DNA of 35,975 bases from Pseudoxanthomonas spadix (GCF_003703395.1 NZ_RDQN01000014.1:1-35975); one strand, 5' to 3'; counted from the stretch's first letter, positions 9,851 to 20,725 are shown. Made by a program: numbers and translations. Notes: generated by a model from the sequence alone, not told the origin.

Positions 9851-11895
9851 AGCGCCACTCCGATGCTCAGGTACAGCTGCACGATCGAATCGGCGTCATC
9901 AAGGCCATGGGCGATGTCGACGCGGACCGGGCCGATCGGTGACTTGTAACGCACGCCGATGCCGACACCGGTCCTGAAGTCCGGCGAGTCGTTGTAGGCG
10001 GTGCCGCTGTCGACGAAGATCGCCCCGCCGAACGGGCCACCTTTGTAGTAGTGCTCGTACTCGACGCTGCCGGTGACCAGCTTGTTGCCGCCCACCGAAT
10101 ATTGGCCGCCGGTGGTGCGCACGCGCGGGCCGACCTCGCGGTACTGGTAGCCGCGGATGCTGTTGTCGCCGCCGGCGTAGAAGCGCAGGCTCGGCGGCAG
10201 CGCATCCTGCGAGCCGGCCGAGGTGTAGCCCAGTTCGCCGCGCACGATCAGCCGGTCGTTCAGGCCCAGGCCCTTGTACCAGCGCCCGGCAAGGTGGATC
10301 TGGCTGAAATCGGTGTCCGAACCAACGCCGTTCAACCCGCCGCGCACGGCCATGTTGGCGTTCAGGCCGCTGCGCGGGAACAGCCGGTCGTCCACGTTGA
10401 TGTACTGCGCTTCCATCTGCGGATACACGTAGGTGGCATAGCGGTAGGGCGCGGCGGCCTCGGCGCCGTCGCCGTCCTCGTCGGCCAGCTGGAACAGCCA
10501 GCGCTCGCGCAGCGCGTGGACCGAGGCGGTGAGCGTCCAGTTCTCGTTGAGCTGGCCGCTGCGGCTGCCGATCAGTTCGATCCGGCGGGCGTCGATGTAG
10601 TCGGTCTGTTCCTCGTACAGCTGGGCGGCGGCGGTGTACCAGCCGTCGAGCCAGGCGAAGGCCGGAATCCTGTAGCTGGTGGTCAACGCCTTGCGGTTCT
10701 GTGCGTAGTCCAGCAGCGTCTTGAGCTTGTGCCCGCGCCTGTTGAGGTAGCGTCGCTCCACGCCGGCCAGGAAACCGGCGCCGTATTCGGTACCGTAGCT
10801 CAGGCCGTACTGGTAGATGGTGCGCGGGGCCAGCTTGAGGTTGACCTCGATCGGCACGCGTCCGTCCACCGCCGCATCGGGGTTGGGCTCGATGCCGATG
10901 CTGCTGAAGTAGTCCAGCGCCACCAGCGACTGGCGCAGGCGGTCCAGCTTGCCCTGGTGGTAATAACTGCCCTCCTCCCAGTACACCAGCTGGTTGAGCA
11001 GCCCCGGGCGGAAGTAGTCCTGGTGGAAGATGGTCGGCCCCATGTCGTAGCGGATGCCGCTGATCCAGGACAGCTGGATGTCGGCGGCATGCTCGGCGCG
11101 GGTGATGGCGACCCGGCGCTGCTGGAAATCGGCGTCCAGGTAGCCGCGCTCGGCCAGCCGGCGCACGATCCGAAGCTTGCTGGCCTCGTAGGTCTGGTGG
11201 TCGAACACCTGGCCCACGCCTGGCGTGAATTCCTTCAGGTCCCGGGCCAGGTAGCGGTCATCGTGGCCCTGGCCATCGATGTGGATGTCGGCCTGGCGCA
11301 CGCGCACCGGTTCGCCGGGGCTCACCGTGACGGTGACGGTCATGTGCTCTGCAGGCGACCGCGGCCGCGTGGACCTGGCGCCGGCCGCATTGGCCGCGCC
11401 GGCCGCCTGCCGGGCGACGGCGCCTTTGCCGGCATCGGCAGGAACATCGGCCGGGGCGGTGACGGTGGTGATCTTGCCATCGGCATCGCCGCCATCGCGC
11501 TGCACTTGGCCCGCTGCGTCCTCGTCCGCGTCATCCTGATCCTGCTGCTGTGCAGGGGCGCCGCTGGCGGCCTCGGCGCCACTGCCGGTGACCTCGGCAT
11601 CGCGCCGGCTGGAGGTCACCTCCACCGTCGGCGAGTAGTAGCCGAACGGCTCCAGCGCAGCGGCGGCCTGGTCCCGAGTCCGCTCCAACAGGTATTCCAG
11701 GCGCGCCTCGCCCAGGCGCCGGCCCAGTGCGTCATTGAGGGTCAGCGCCACCCGGATGTTCTCGGCCATCGCCCGCTGGACCTCGTCGTTCTCATCCAGG
11801 CCCTTGATCTGAACCTGGTCGACGATCACCGCTGCGAACGACACCGCGGGCATCAACAGCATCGCGGCGATGGCGAGCGGGGCAAGGACGCGCAT
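9847..11895 (-). CDS. tamA: TamA, Omp85-family outer-membrane protein
   Basis: TamA carries three POTRA domains and a 16-strand barrel and partners TamB. The ATG at 11895 gives a clear signal peptide (MRVLAPLAIAAMLLMPAVSFA, 1-21), so I prefer it to an upstream ATG at 11973 that overlaps the glyS stop. POTRA1 begins VIVDQVQIKGL (23-33). GYYSPTVEV (85-93) normally leads within about ten residues to the next strand, but here about 90 Gln/Asp/Ala-rich residues (95-183) intervene before MTVTVTVSPGEPVRV. The C-terminal barrel carries the Omp85 features DNSIRGYQYREVGPR and SPIGPVRVDIAHGL. The mature form is longer than E. coli TamA (682 versus about 577 residues before processing). Its stop overlaps the tamB start by 4 bases. 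Confidence 0.94.
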   Translation of the reverse strand: MRVLAPLAIAAMLLMPAVSFAAVIVDQVQIKGLDENDEVQRAMAENIRVALTLNDALGRRLGEARLEYLLERTRDQAAAALEPFGYYSPTVEVTSSRRDAEVTGSGAEAASGAPAQQQDQDDADEDAAGQVQRDGGDADGKITTVTAPADVPADAGKGAVARQAAGAANAAGARSTRPRSPAEHMTVTVTVSPGEPVRVRQADIHIDGQGHDDRYLARDLKEFTPGVGQVFDHQTYEASKLRIVRRLAERGYLDADFQQRRVAITRAEHAADIQLSWISGIRYDMGPTIFHQDYFRPGLLNQLVYWEEGSYYHQGKLDRLRQSLVALDYFSSIGIEPNPDAAVDGRVPIEVNLKLAPRTIYQYGLSYGTEYGAGFLAGVERRYLNRRGHKLKTLLDYAQNRKALTTSYRIPAFAWLDGWYTAAAQLYEEQTDYIDARRIELIGSRSGQLNENWTLTASVHALRERWLFQLADEDGDGAEAAAPYRYATYVYPQMEAQYINVDDRLFPRSGLNANMAVRGGLNGVGSDTDFSQIHLAGRWYKGLGLNDRLIVRGELGYTSAGSQDALPPSLRFYAGGDNSIRGYQYREVGPRVRTTGGQYSVGGNKLVTGSVEYEHYYKGGPFGGAIFVDSGTAYNDSPDFRTGVGIGVRYKSPIGPVRVDIAHGLDDADSIVQLYLSIGVAL

Positions 11896-11969
11896 GGCCG
11901 CAGCATACCCGGGGCCCGCGCCGGGACGGGTTAAGCGGTCATGACGTTGCGCATCCCTGCGCGCAGGAC

Positions 11970-14072
11970 TCATGCAGACAGCTGGGCGATGTCGGCCACC
12001 GCGCCGAAGCGGCCATGCAGGCGCTGCAGCAGGGCCAGGCGGTTGCCGCGCACGGCCGGATCTTCGGCATTGACCATCACCCCATCGAAGAACGCATCCA
12101 CCGCTTCGCGCACCAGCGCCAGGCGCGAGAGCACCTGCACGTAGTCGCGCTGGTGCAGGGCGATGTCGGTGTCGCCGATGGCCGCCTCCACCGCCTCGGC
12201 CAGCGCGGCCTCGGCCGGATGCTCCAGCAGGCCGCGGTGGATGTGATCGGGGATCGCAAAGCCTTCGGCCTGCGCCTTCCTGAGGATGTTGCCGATGCGC
12301 TTGTTGGCCGCGGCCAGGGCCGCAGCCTCGGGCAGCGCGGCAAAGTTGCCGATGGCCTCGATGCGGCGGTCGAAGTCGTACAGCGAAGCGGGCTTCAACT
12401 CGGCCACGGCGTTGAACTGGGTCGCACTCACGCCCCTGTCGGCGTAGTAGCCACGCAGGCGATCGACCACAAAATCGAACAGCTCCAGGGCCAGGCGTTC
12501 GATCTGCCGGTCGGCGCCTGGCTGCACCTCGGGCGGCAGCAACCTGATCGCCTGCTCGAACAAGTCGCGCAGGTCCAGATCAAACCCGCTCTCGATGATC
12601 GTGCGCGCCAGGCCCAGGGCATTGCGCCGCAGCGCGAACGGATCCTTGTTGCCGGTCGGCTTCAGCCCAGCGGCGAACCCACCGGCCAGCGTGTCGGCGC
12701 GTTCGGCAATGGCCAGCACCTTGCCCAGCGGCGACAGGGCGATGTCATCACCGGCAAAACGCGGCTGGTAGCTCTCGTCGATGGCCAGCGCGACCGCGGC
12801 CGGCTCGCCCGCGGCGATGGCGTAATGGCGGCCGGCGATGCCCTGCAGCTCGGGGAATTCATTGACCATGCGCGACTGCAGGTCGTTCTTGGCAAGACGC
12901 GCTGCGCACCGCGCCTGTTCGGCATCGGCGCCCACCCTGGCGGCGATGGTCGCGGCCAGCGCGGCCACCCGCTCGACCTTGTCGGCCACGCTGCCCAGCC
13001 TGGCCTGGTAGGTCACGGTCTTCAGGCCCTCGCCCATCGACGCCAGGCCCTGCTTGAGGTCCTCATCGAAGAAGAACCTGGCATCGGCAAAACGCGGACG
13101 GATCACGCGCTCGTAGCCGGCGCGCACCTGCGCCGGATCGCGCGACTCGATGTTGGCGATGCCGATGAAGTGCTCGGTCAACCTGCCATCGCGCAGCACC
13201 GGGAAGAACTTCTGGTTGACCTCCATCGTCTCGATCAGCGCTTCCTGCGGCACGGCCAGAAAGTCCGACTCGAAACTGCAGGCGATCGCGTGGGGCCATT
13301 CGGTCAGGCAGACCACCTGCTCCAGGTTGTCGTCGGTGATGCGCGCATCACCGCCCACGCTGCGCGCGGCGGCCTGCACCTGCTCGATGATGCGGGCGCG
13401 GCGCTGCTGCGGATCGACCAGCACGTGCGCGGCGGCCAGCGCCTCAACGTAGTCGTTCGGCGCGCCGATCCACACCGGCTTGTCGTGTTCGAAACGATGG
13501 CCGCGGCTGATGCGGTTGGAAGTGATGCCCATCAGCGGCATCTGGATCACCGCATCGCCCAGCAGCACCACCAGCCACTGCACCGGACGGGCGAAGGCGT
13601 AGTCGTGGTCGCCCCAGCGCATCGGCTTGGGGATCGGCATGGCCGCGATCGCTTCGATGATCACCTCCGGCAACAGCTCGGCGGTGCGCGCGCCCGGCTT
13701 GACCGCGCGATGGACGAAGCGCTCGCCCTTGGCGTCGGTGACACGCGCCAGCTGGGTCCATTCAACCCCGGCCTTGGCGGCGAATCCGCGCAGGGCCTTG
13801 GTCGGCTGGCCCTCTGCGTCCAACGCGATGTTGAGGTAGGGGCCAAACACCTCGCTGGCCTGCTCGGGCTGCTCGGCCGACACCCCCGGCAGCAACACCG
13901 CCAGCCGGCGCGGGGTGAACAGCGGGCGCGCATCGGTGGCATCGACGGCCACGCCGCGCCTTTCCAGCCCGGACTTGATGCCATCGAACAGCGCATCGGC
14001 CAGCCCCGGCAGCGCCTTGACCGGCAGCTCTTCGGTGCCCAGTTCGATCAGCAGGGGAAGTTGTTGGGTCAT
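11970..14072 (-). CDS. glyS: glycyl-tRNA synthetase beta subunit
   Basis: This is the tRNA-recognising beta chain of the bacterial alpha2beta2 glycyl-tRNA synthetase. Its 700 residues compare with 689 in E. coli. The start [21 protein letters not shown] is diagnostic. Further family segments are [23 protein letters not shown] with GRHYA (HD-like domain), [19 protein letters not shown], and the C-terminal anticodon-binding helical region ending in [22 protein letters not shown]. It lies downstream of glyQ and gst on the same strand. A repeat-derived hairpin region separates it from gst. The tamA start is 74 bases beyond the glyS stop, so read-through into tamAB is likely. Confidence 0.97.
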   Translation of the reverse strand: MTQQLPLLIELGTEELPVKALPGLADALFDGIKSGLERRGVAVDATDARPLFTPRRLAVLLPGVSAEQPEQASEVFGPYLNIALDAEGQPTKALRGFAAKAGVEWTQLARVTDAKGERFVHRAVKPGARTAELLPEVIIEAIAAMPIPKPMRWGDHDYAFARPVQWLVVLLGDAVIQMPLMGITSNRISRGHRFEHDKPVWIGAPNDYVEALAAAHVLVDPQQRRARIIEQVQAAARSVGGDARITDDNLEQVVCLTEWPHAIACSFESDFLAVPQEALIETMEVNQKFFPVLRDGRLTEHFIGIANIESRDPAQVRAGYERVIRPRFADARFFFDEDLKQGLASMGEGLKTVTYQARLGSVADKVERVAALAATIAARVGADAEQARCAARLAKNDLQSRMVNEFPELQGIAGRHYAIAAGEPAAVALAIDESYQPRFAGDDIALSPLGKVLAIAERADTLAGGFAAGLKPTGNKDPFALRRNALGLARTIIESGFDLDLRDLFEQAIRLLPPEVQPGADRQIERLALELFDFVVDRLRGYYADRGVSATQFNAVAELKPASLYDFDRRIEAIGNFAALPEAAALAAANKRIGNILRKAQAEGFAIPDHIHRGLLEHPAEAALAEAVEAAIGDTDIALHQRDYVQVLSRLALVREAVDAFFDGVMVNAEDPAVRGNRLALLQRLHGRFGAVADIAQLSA

Positions 14073-14093
14073 TTCAGCTCAACCTTGGCTTGT

Positions 14094-14226
14094 TCCCTTC
14101 TCCCCCCGGGAGAAGGTGCCCCGAAGGGGCGGATGAGGGGACGGGGCGAAGCCCTTATGGGGTTTGGATCCAGGAGGCTTCGCCCCGAACCCTCACCCCA
14201 ACCCCTCTCCCGGTGGGAGAGGGGCT
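14094..14226. repeat. dispersed inverted-repeat element with nested hairpins between gst and glyS
   Basis: Two related halves face each other. GGATGAGGGGACGGGGCGAAGCC at about 14131-14153 pairs with the reverse complement of 14176-14200 with few mismatches. Each outer part also has its own palindrome: CTTCTCCCCCCGGGAGAAG on the left and CCCCTCTCCCGGTGGGAGAG on the right. The 'CCCTCACCCCAACCCCTCTCCC' style is common in Xanthomonas-type intergenic repeats. It would form a large hairpin in the glyQ-gst-glyS transcript. Confidence 0.6.
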
Positions 14227-14248
14227 TGAGCCGGCAGCGCCGCGCCGC

Positions 14249-14884
14249 TTACGTCGTCGCAGGCGCATCAAACGCCACGTGGAACTGCTGGAACACCGGC
14301 AGCACCTCGTAGCGCGCCACGCGTGCGGCCAGCGCCGGGTAGGGCGCAAGATCAAACGGCACCGCATCGGTGGCGAAGGTGCAGCAGCAGGCCACGGTGA
14401 TGTCGGCCTGGGTCATGCGTTCGCCAACCAGCCAGTCGTGATCTTTGCGCTGGATGCAGTGCGCTTCCAGCGCAGTCAGCGCGCTGTCGATCTGCACGGT
14501 GCAGCGTTCAAGCCAGGGCGCGTGCCGCTTGTCTTCGGGGCGGTAGACGCGCTCGTAGACCATCGACACGGCCTTGTCGGCCGCGCCGGTGGCCAGCGCG
14601 ACCAACTGCAGCGCCTGGCGGCGTTCGATGCCGCTGGCCGGCAGCAGCGCGCGCGCCGCGCCGACGGTTTGGTCCAGGTAATCCAGCACCACCGAGGATT
14701 CGAACAGCACTTCCTCGCTGTCCAGCACCAGCGTGGGCACGCGGCCCAGCGGGTTGTATTGGCGGATCTGCGCGGCATCGCGCCCGGTGGACCAGTCGCG
14801 GTGTTCGAACGGCAGGCCCAGCACGCCCAGGCTGACCGCCACGCGGCGCACGAACGGCGAATCGAACATGCCGATCAGGATCAT
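14249..14884 (-). CDS. glutathione S-transferase family protein
   Basis: A 211-residue two-domain protein. The thioredoxin-like N-terminal domain (1-80) begins [20 protein letters not shown]. It contains the glutathione-contacting cis-Pro and ES pair in [23 protein letters not shown]. The all-helical C-terminal domain includes [17 protein letters not shown]. The serine in [10 protein letters not shown] is the best candidate for the catalytic residue. The start overlaps the glyQ stop by 4 bases (ATGA), so it is translationally coupled to the synthetase alpha chain. The substrate is unknown. A role linked to glycyl-tRNA synthesis is not implied by family knowledge. Confidence 0.9.
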   Translation of the reverse strand: MILIGMFDSPFVRRVAVSLGVLGLPFEHRDWSTGRDAAQIRQYNPLGRVPTLVLDSEEVLFESSVVLDYLDQTVGAARALLPASGIERRQALQLVALATGAADKAVSMVYERVYRPEDKRHAPWLERCTVQIDSALTALEAHCIQRKDHDWLVGERMTQADITVACCCTFATDAVPFDLAPYPALAARVARYEVLPVFQQFHVAFDAPATT

Positions 14885-15825
14885 GCGGCGGCCTCGACCT
14901 TGGCGCGCTTCAGGCCCGGGAAGCCGAGCTTCTCGCGCTGGGCGTAGTAGGCCTTGGCCACCGCCTGGGCCAGCGCGCGCACGCGCAGGATGTAGCGCTG
15001 GCGCTCGGTCACGCTGATCGCCCGGCGCGCATCGAGCAGGTTGAAGCAGTGGCTGGCCTTGCAGACCTGCTCGTAGGCCGGCAGCGGCAGCCCGGCCTGG
15101 ACCAGCGCCTGCGACTCGGCCTCGCAGGCGTCGAAGCGGTGAAACAGCTCGGCGACGTTGGCGTGCTCGAAGTTGTAGCTGCTCTGCTCGACTTCGTTCT
15201 GATGGAACACATCGCCGTAGGTCACCGGCGTGCCGTCCGGGCCATAGGTCCAGATCAGGTCGTAGACGTTATCGCAGGCCTGCAGGTACATGCACAGGCG
15301 TTCAAGCCCGTAGGTGATCTCGCCCAGCACCGGCCTGCACTCGATGCCGCCGGCCTGCTGGAAATAGGTGAACTGGGTGACCTCCATGCCGTTTAGCCAC
15401 ACTTCCCAGCCCAGGCCCCAGGCGCCCAGGGTCGGCGATTCCCAGTTGTCCTCGACAAAGCGCAGGTCGTGCACGCGCGGATCGATGCCCAGCGCCTTGA
15501 GCGAATCCAGGTACAGCTGCTGGAGGTTGTCCGGGTTGGGCTTCATCGCCACCTGGTACTGGTAGTAGTGCTGCAGGCGGTTGGGGTTCTGGCCGTAGCG
15601 GCCGTCGGTGGGACGGCGGCTGGGCTGGACGTAGGCCGCGTTCCACGGCTCCGGGCCCAGCGCGCGCAGGAAGGTCGCCGGATGGAAGGTGCCGGCGCCC
15701 ACTTCCAGGTCCAGCGGCTGGACCAGCACGCAGCCCTGCCCGGCCCAGTACTGGTTGAGCGTCTGGATCAGGCCCTGGAACGTCAGGGGCTGGACGGTGG
15801 TCGGTGGAGCCGTCGGGACAGTCAT
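14881..15825 (-). CDS. glyQ: glycyl-tRNA synthetase alpha subunit
   Basis: This is the catalytic alpha chain for glycine activation. Its 314 residues are near the family norm of about 300. The class II synthetase core is clear: [63 protein letters not shown], and later [19 protein letters not shown] with [10 protein letters not shown]. The ATG at 15825 is the only sensible start. It is divergent from the GspE-like ATPase gene and first in the glyQ-gst-glyS-tamA-tamB run. Fewer than 100 bases lie upstream before the neighbouring start, leaving no room for a T-box leader. Confidence 0.97.
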   Translation of the reverse strand: MTVPTAPPTTVQPLTFQGLIQTLNQYWAGQGCVLVQPLDLEVGAGTFHPATFLRALGPEPWNAAYVQPSRRPTDGRYGQNPNRLQHYYQYQVAMKPNPDNLQQLYLDSLKALGIDPRVHDLRFVEDNWESPTLGAWGLGWEVWLNGMEVTQFTYFQQAGGIECRPVLGEITYGLERLCMYLQACDNVYDLIWTYGPDGTPVTYGDVFHQNEVEQSSYNFEHANVAELFHRFDACEAESQALVQAGLPLPAYEQVCKASHCFNLLDARRAISVTERQRYILRVRALAQAVAKAYYAQREKLGFPGLKRAKVEAAA

Positions 15826-15853
15826 GCGGCGGAGGCGGCAAAAGGGGTGGGCT

Positions 15854-15859
15854 AGTATA
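15854..15859 (-). promoter_or_regulatory. candidate -10 element for glyQ (TATACT)
   Basis: On the minus strand TATACT lies 28 bases upstream of the glyQ ATG, a good -10 match. No convincing -35 is visible at 16-18 bases. A GC hairpin (GCGGCCG-CCTT-CGGCCGC, 15871-15888) covers that place and may be part of the control region shared with the divergent gene. Confidence 0.4.
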
Positions 15860-15917
15860 CGCAGCGTGCTGCGGCCGCCTTCGGCCGCACGAGCCGTTGC
15901 CAGGGCCTGGATCTTCG

Positions 15918-17723
<1,806 letters not shown>

Positions 17724-18244
17724 ATGCCCCTTTCCTGATCGTCGAAAGCGGCCAGCCGCTGCGCTCGCTCAGGCGCCACGGCGGGTGATTGCCACGGAGC
17801 CAAAAGCGGCGGGTCGAGACCCGCCCTACGCGCGCAACGCCGGGTTGTAGGGCGGGTCTTGACCCGCCATCGCAGAAGGCGGCCACGCACGCAAGAGCCA
17901 AAAGCGGCGGGTCGAGACCCGCCCTACGCGCAACGCCGGGTTGTAGGGCGGGTCTTGACCCGCCATCGCAGAAGGCGGCCACGCACGCAAGAGCCAAAAG
18001 CGGCGGGTCCAGACCCGCCATCGCGCAATGCCGGGTTGTAGGGCGGGTCTTGACCCGCCATCGCAGGAGGCGGCCACGCACACAAGAGCGTCCGGATCCA
18101 GCGCGAGGTGACGGCCGCCCCGCAGGCGCGCACACTATTGCGCCGATTCGTGCGCCACGCCCGCCAGGCACGCGCCCGCTGAACCGGCCGCGCCGCGGCC
18201 GCTCCGCGCTGTTTTCCCCCGCTGTTTTATCCGGATGTCCCTCG
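17724..18244. other. 521-base gene-free region containing a REP dimer array
   Basis: No credible gene is present. The first 73 bases are unremarkable. 17797-18085 is a three-unit tandem array of paired GTAG-type REP palindromes (separate entry). 18086-18244 is GC-rich and presumably carries the promoter of the BPSS1780-type gene; I cannot place -35 or -10 boxes with confidence. Confidence 0.7.
17797..18085. repeat. three tandem units of head-to-head GTAG-type REP palindromes (BIME-like)
   Basis: The units run 17797-17894 (98 bp), 17895-17990 (96 bp) and 17991-18085 (95 bp). In each, a reverse REP hairpin (GGCGGGTCGAGACCCGCC followed by CTAC, at 17808-17829 in unit 1) faces a forward REP. The forward REP is GTAG followed by GGCGGGTCTTGACCCGCC (17847-17868 in unit 1). 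About 17 bases separate the two. Both stems are perfect 8-bp. In unit 3 the reverse stem is GGCGGGTCCAGACCCGCC and its CTAC is lost. GTAG-headed hairpins are the hallmark of xanthomonad REPs (SMAG family in Stenotrophomonas), the substrates of RAYT enzymes. Confidence 0.85.
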
Positions 18245-19138
18245 ATGTCGACAATCAACAAGGTACCGGCCAGCGCCGGCGCGCAATGGCTGCTGGACGG
18301 ACTGGCCACCCTGCGCCAGGCACCGCTGCAGCTCGGTGCGCTGGGCGCGCTGTGGGCATTGCTGATGGGCTTCATGCTGGTGCTCTCGCAGGTCCCCGTT
18401 TTCGGGACGCTGCTGCAGGCCTTTTTCATGCTGGTTGGACCGGTCCTGTGGGCAGGCGTCCTGGGTGCGGTCCTGAAAGTCAGGGCAGCGCAGCCGATCC
18501 GGGCCGGCGACCTGTTTTCCGGATTCCGCAGCGGTCGAATTCCCGACCTGATTGCGACCTTGATTCCGCAGGTGGCGCTGATCGCGGTGATGTTCTTCCT
18601 GGTGTGGGCCCTGGTCGGTGGCCCGGAGGAATTGCAACGTGTGCAGGACACGATGAACAAGCTCGAGAGCCAGGCTGCCGCCGGTCAAACGCCGAGCCCG
18701 GAACTGCTCCAGACCGTCCCGGTCGCCGAGCTGTTCATCTGCTTCGGCGCCTTCATCCTGGGCATGGTGCTGGTTGCATTGGTGAATTTTGTGTCCGTGC
18801 CGGATGTGCTTTTTGGTGGGAGACGCGGTACCCAGGCCATGCTCAACAGCCTCAAGGCCGGGCTTCGGAACCTGCCGGCAGTGATCCTGTTCTACGTGCT
18901 GCTCCTGGTGGTGGCCATTCCCCTGATCCTGGTGGTCTCGCTGCTGGGCCAGGCGGTCTCCATGGTGCTGGGGCAGTTCGCAGGCCTGTTTTTCATCAAC
19001 ATGCTGCTGATGGGGGCAATGCTGCCACTGATCGCCGGCTGCGTGAGCAGCGCCTGGCGCCAGATGCTGGGTCAGGCAAGCGAACAAGCCTCGGCAATCC
19101 CCCCGCCGCCCTCCCCACCGGACACCTTCGCCGCCTGA
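18245..19138 (+). CDS. BPSS1780-type integral membrane protein
   Basis: A 297-residue multi-helix inner-membrane protein. The start MSTINKVPASAGAQWLLDGL precedes hydrophobic segments at about 30-55, 58-80, 112-135, 165-190, 215-240 and 250-270. The GLATLRQAPLQLGALGALWALL opening and the PVLWAGVLGAVLKVRAAQPI turn are typical of the BPSS1780/YciC-like group, whose function is unknown. The C-terminus is Pro-rich (SAIPPPPSPPDTFAA). The ATG at 18245 is chosen because homology-like sequence starts there; an upstream in-frame extension would be REP-derived. It is convergent with tatC across a strong inverted repeat. Confidence 0.82.
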   Translation: MSTINKVPASAGAQWLLDGLATLRQAPLQLGALGALWALLMGFMLVLSQVPVFGTLLQAFFMLVGPVLWAGVLGAVLKVRAAQPIRAGDLFSGFRSGRIPDLIATLIPQVALIAVMFFLVWALVGGPEELQRVQDTMNKLESQAAAGQTPSPELLQTVPVAELFICFGAFILGMVLVALVNFVSVPDVLFGGRRGTQAMLNSLKAGLRNLPAVILFYVLLLVVAIPLILVVSLLGQAVSMVLGQFAGLFFINMLLMGAMLPLIAGCVSSAWRQMLGQASEQASAIPPPPSPPDTFAA

Positions 19139-19216
19139 GCGCGGCAGGGCCAATGCAGCCGCGCGGACGGTGCTGTGTCATCCGGATCGGCGCAGCGCGC
19201 AGATCAACCTGCTCCA

Positions 19217-19285
19217 CGTGGGAGCCGCTTCAGCGGCGATGAAGCATTTCCGGTAAGACCCCTCGCCGCTGAAGCGGCTCCCACG
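19217..19285. terminator. perfect 23-bp inverted repeat between convergent genes, probable bidirectional terminator
   Basis: The arms 19217-19239 and 19263-19285 are exact reverse complements. Each contains GGGAGCCGCTTCAGCGGCGA or its complement, with a 23-base loop. The GTGGGAGC...GCTTCAGC...  wording is a dispersed repeat type common in Pseudomonas and xanthomonads. Its place between the BPSS1780-type gene and tatC suits a shared terminator, although T-tracts are absent. Confidence 0.6.
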
Positions 19286-19300
19286 CACAGCGCGCCGGGC

Positions 19301-20059
19301 TCAGGCCTGGGCGCGCTTGCGCGGCAGCGCCCAGCGGCTGGCCAGGATGCCCAGTTCGTAGAGCAGGCACATCGGCAGGGCCAGCATCAGCTGGGAGACC
19401 ACGTCCGGCGGGGTGATCACCGCGGCCACGACGAACACGCCCACGATCGCGTAGCCGCGCGACTGCCTGAGCTGCTGCGGAGTGACCAGGCCCAGGGCCA
19501 CCACGATCACCATCGCCACCGGCAGCTCGAAGCTCAGGCCGAACGCCAGGAAGATCACGATCACAAAATCCAGGTATTTGGCCGGATCCGGCGCCAGGGT
19601 CACCACATCGGGGGTGAACAGGGTCAGTGCATGGAACACCGCCGGCAGCACCGCGAAATAGGCAAACGCGCAGCCGACAAAGAACAGCGCGATCGAGGAC
19701 ACCAGCAGCGGCACGGCCAGGCGCTTTTCGTGCCTGTACAGGCCCGGGGCGACGAAGCACCAGGCCTGGTAGATCAGCCACGGCGAGGACACGAACAGGG
19801 ACAGATAGAAGGCCAGCTTGATCGGTGCGAAGAAGCCCGAGGTCGGATCGGCCGCGATCATCTTCTGGGCCTGGTCCACCGGCAGCGCGGCCAGCAGCGG
19901 CATGGCCAGGTGCTCGAAGATGCGCTTGGCGAACGGCACCGCCACCACCAGCACGATCGCCACCCCGGCCATGCCCCGGATCAGCCGCATGCGCAGCTCG
20001 ATCAGGTGCTCCATCAGGCTGCTTTCGGCCTCCTGGTCAGGCACTGGGGCGTTCATCAT
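19301..20059 (-). CDS. tatC: Tat (twin-arginine) translocase subunit TatC
   Basis: TatC is the six-helix receptor that binds twin-arginine signal peptides with TatB. About 252 residues are encoded. Landmarks are MEHLIELRMRLIRGM near the N-terminus, FFAPIKLAFYLSLFVSSPWLIYQ, the conserved periplasmic APGLYRHEKR, and TPPDVVSQLMLALPMCLLYELG in the last helices. Three in-frame ATGs exist (20065, 20059, 20056). 20059 has AGGA five bases upstream and is chosen; 20056 is equally possible. The 5' end overlaps tatB by about 23 bases, so the pair is translationally coupled. Confidence 0.95.
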   Translation of the reverse strand: MMNAPVPDQEAESSLMEHLIELRMRLIRGMAGVAIVLVVAVPFAKRIFEHLAMPLLAALPVDQAQKMIAADPTSGFFAPIKLAFYLSLFVSSPWLIYQAWCFVAPGLYRHEKRLAVPLLVSSIALFFVGCAFAYFAVLPAVFHALTLFTPDVVTLAPDPAKYLDFVIVIFLAFGLSFELPVAMVIVVALGLVTPQQLRQSRGYAIVGVFVVAAVITPPDVVSQLMLALPMCLLYELGILASRWALPRKRAQA

Positions 20060-20435
20060 CGACATCCTGGTGCGTCGCCGGCGGCATGTGGCCCGGCTCG
20101 GGCGCCGCGGCGGCCGTCACGTCGGCGACCGTGTCCTGGCCGGTGCCATGCACCTGGTCGCGGACCTCGTTGAAACCGCGCTCGGCCTGGTCGCGACTAC
20201 GGCGCATGGCCTGATCGGTGTGGCGCAGGGCTTCCTGGGCCTGGTGCAGGTTGCGCTTGAGTTCCTCGGCGGCCAGTTCGCGTTCCAGCTCGCTCTTGAC
20301 CGAATCCCACTGGTTGCGCGCCCGGCGCACCCACAGCCCGGCAAAGCGCGCCGCCTTGGGCAGGCGCTCGGGGCCGAGCACCACCAGGGCGACAACGGCG
20401 ATGACGATCAGTTCGGGAAAGCCGACATCGAACAT
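20037..20435 (-). CDS. tatB: Sec-independent translocase subunit TatB
   Basis: TatB forms the substrate-receptor complex with TatC. Of its 132 residues, the first 22 are the membrane helix (MFDVGFPELIVIAVVALVVL) with the conserved Glu8 and the GPERLPKAAR hinge. An amphipathic helix follows (LWVRRARNQWDSVKSELERE) and then a long charged helix to about 95. The C-terminal tail is Ala/Pro-rich and poorly conserved, as usual. It lies 56 bases downstream of tatA and overlaps tatC. Confidence 0.95.
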   Translation of the reverse strand: MFDVGFPELIVIAVVALVVLGPERLPKAARFAGLWVRRARNQWDSVKSELERELAAEELKRNLHQAQEALRHTDQAMRRSRDQAERGFNEVRDQVHGTGQDTVADVTAAAAPEPGHMPPATHQDVDDERPSA

Positions 20436-20491
20436 GGCAGCAGGCGCCCCTCAGGCGGGCGCGTGGGAGGGTGACACGACCCGCCTGGCGA

Positions 20492-20725
20492 TCAGCGGGC
20501 GTCGCCGCTGCGCTCGCGCTCGCGTTCCTTGGCGGCCGCCTCATCGGCGCCACGCGCTTCCTCGGACAGGCGCGCGGCCGGCTTGTCCTCCTCACGCATG
20601 CCTTTCTTGAATTCCTTCACCGCGCTGCCCAGGTCCTTGGCGCCGCTGGTCAACCGCTTGGTGCCGAACACCAGCAGGACGATGGCCAGAACGATGATCC
20701 AGTGCCAGATGCTTAAACCGCCCAT
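20492..20725 (-). CDS. tatA: Sec-independent translocase subunit TatA
   Basis: TatA oligomerises to form the transport-active pore for folded proteins. It is 77 residues from the ATG at 20725. The N-terminus [20 protein letters not shown] is the single membrane helix, followed by the FGTKRL hinge and the amphipathic helix [17 protein letters not shown]. An upstream ATG (20767) would put 14 extra residues before the membrane helix and is rejected. GGCGAG before the start is a fair ribosome-binding site. It heads the tatABC operon. Confidence 0.95.
   Translation of the reverse strand: MGGLSIWHWIIVLAIVLLVFGTKRLTSGAKDLGSAVKEFKKGMREEDKPAARLSEEARGADEAAAKERERERSGDAR

Noticed and set aside
15826..15917. 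T-box or glycine riboswitch before glyQ
   Set aside because: Only 92 bases lie between the divergent starts, and the one hairpin there lies upstream of the best -10, so it would not be in the leader.
17797..18085. CRISPR array
   Set aside because: The units repeat over their full length with no unique spacers, and consist of paired REP hairpins; no cas gene is near.
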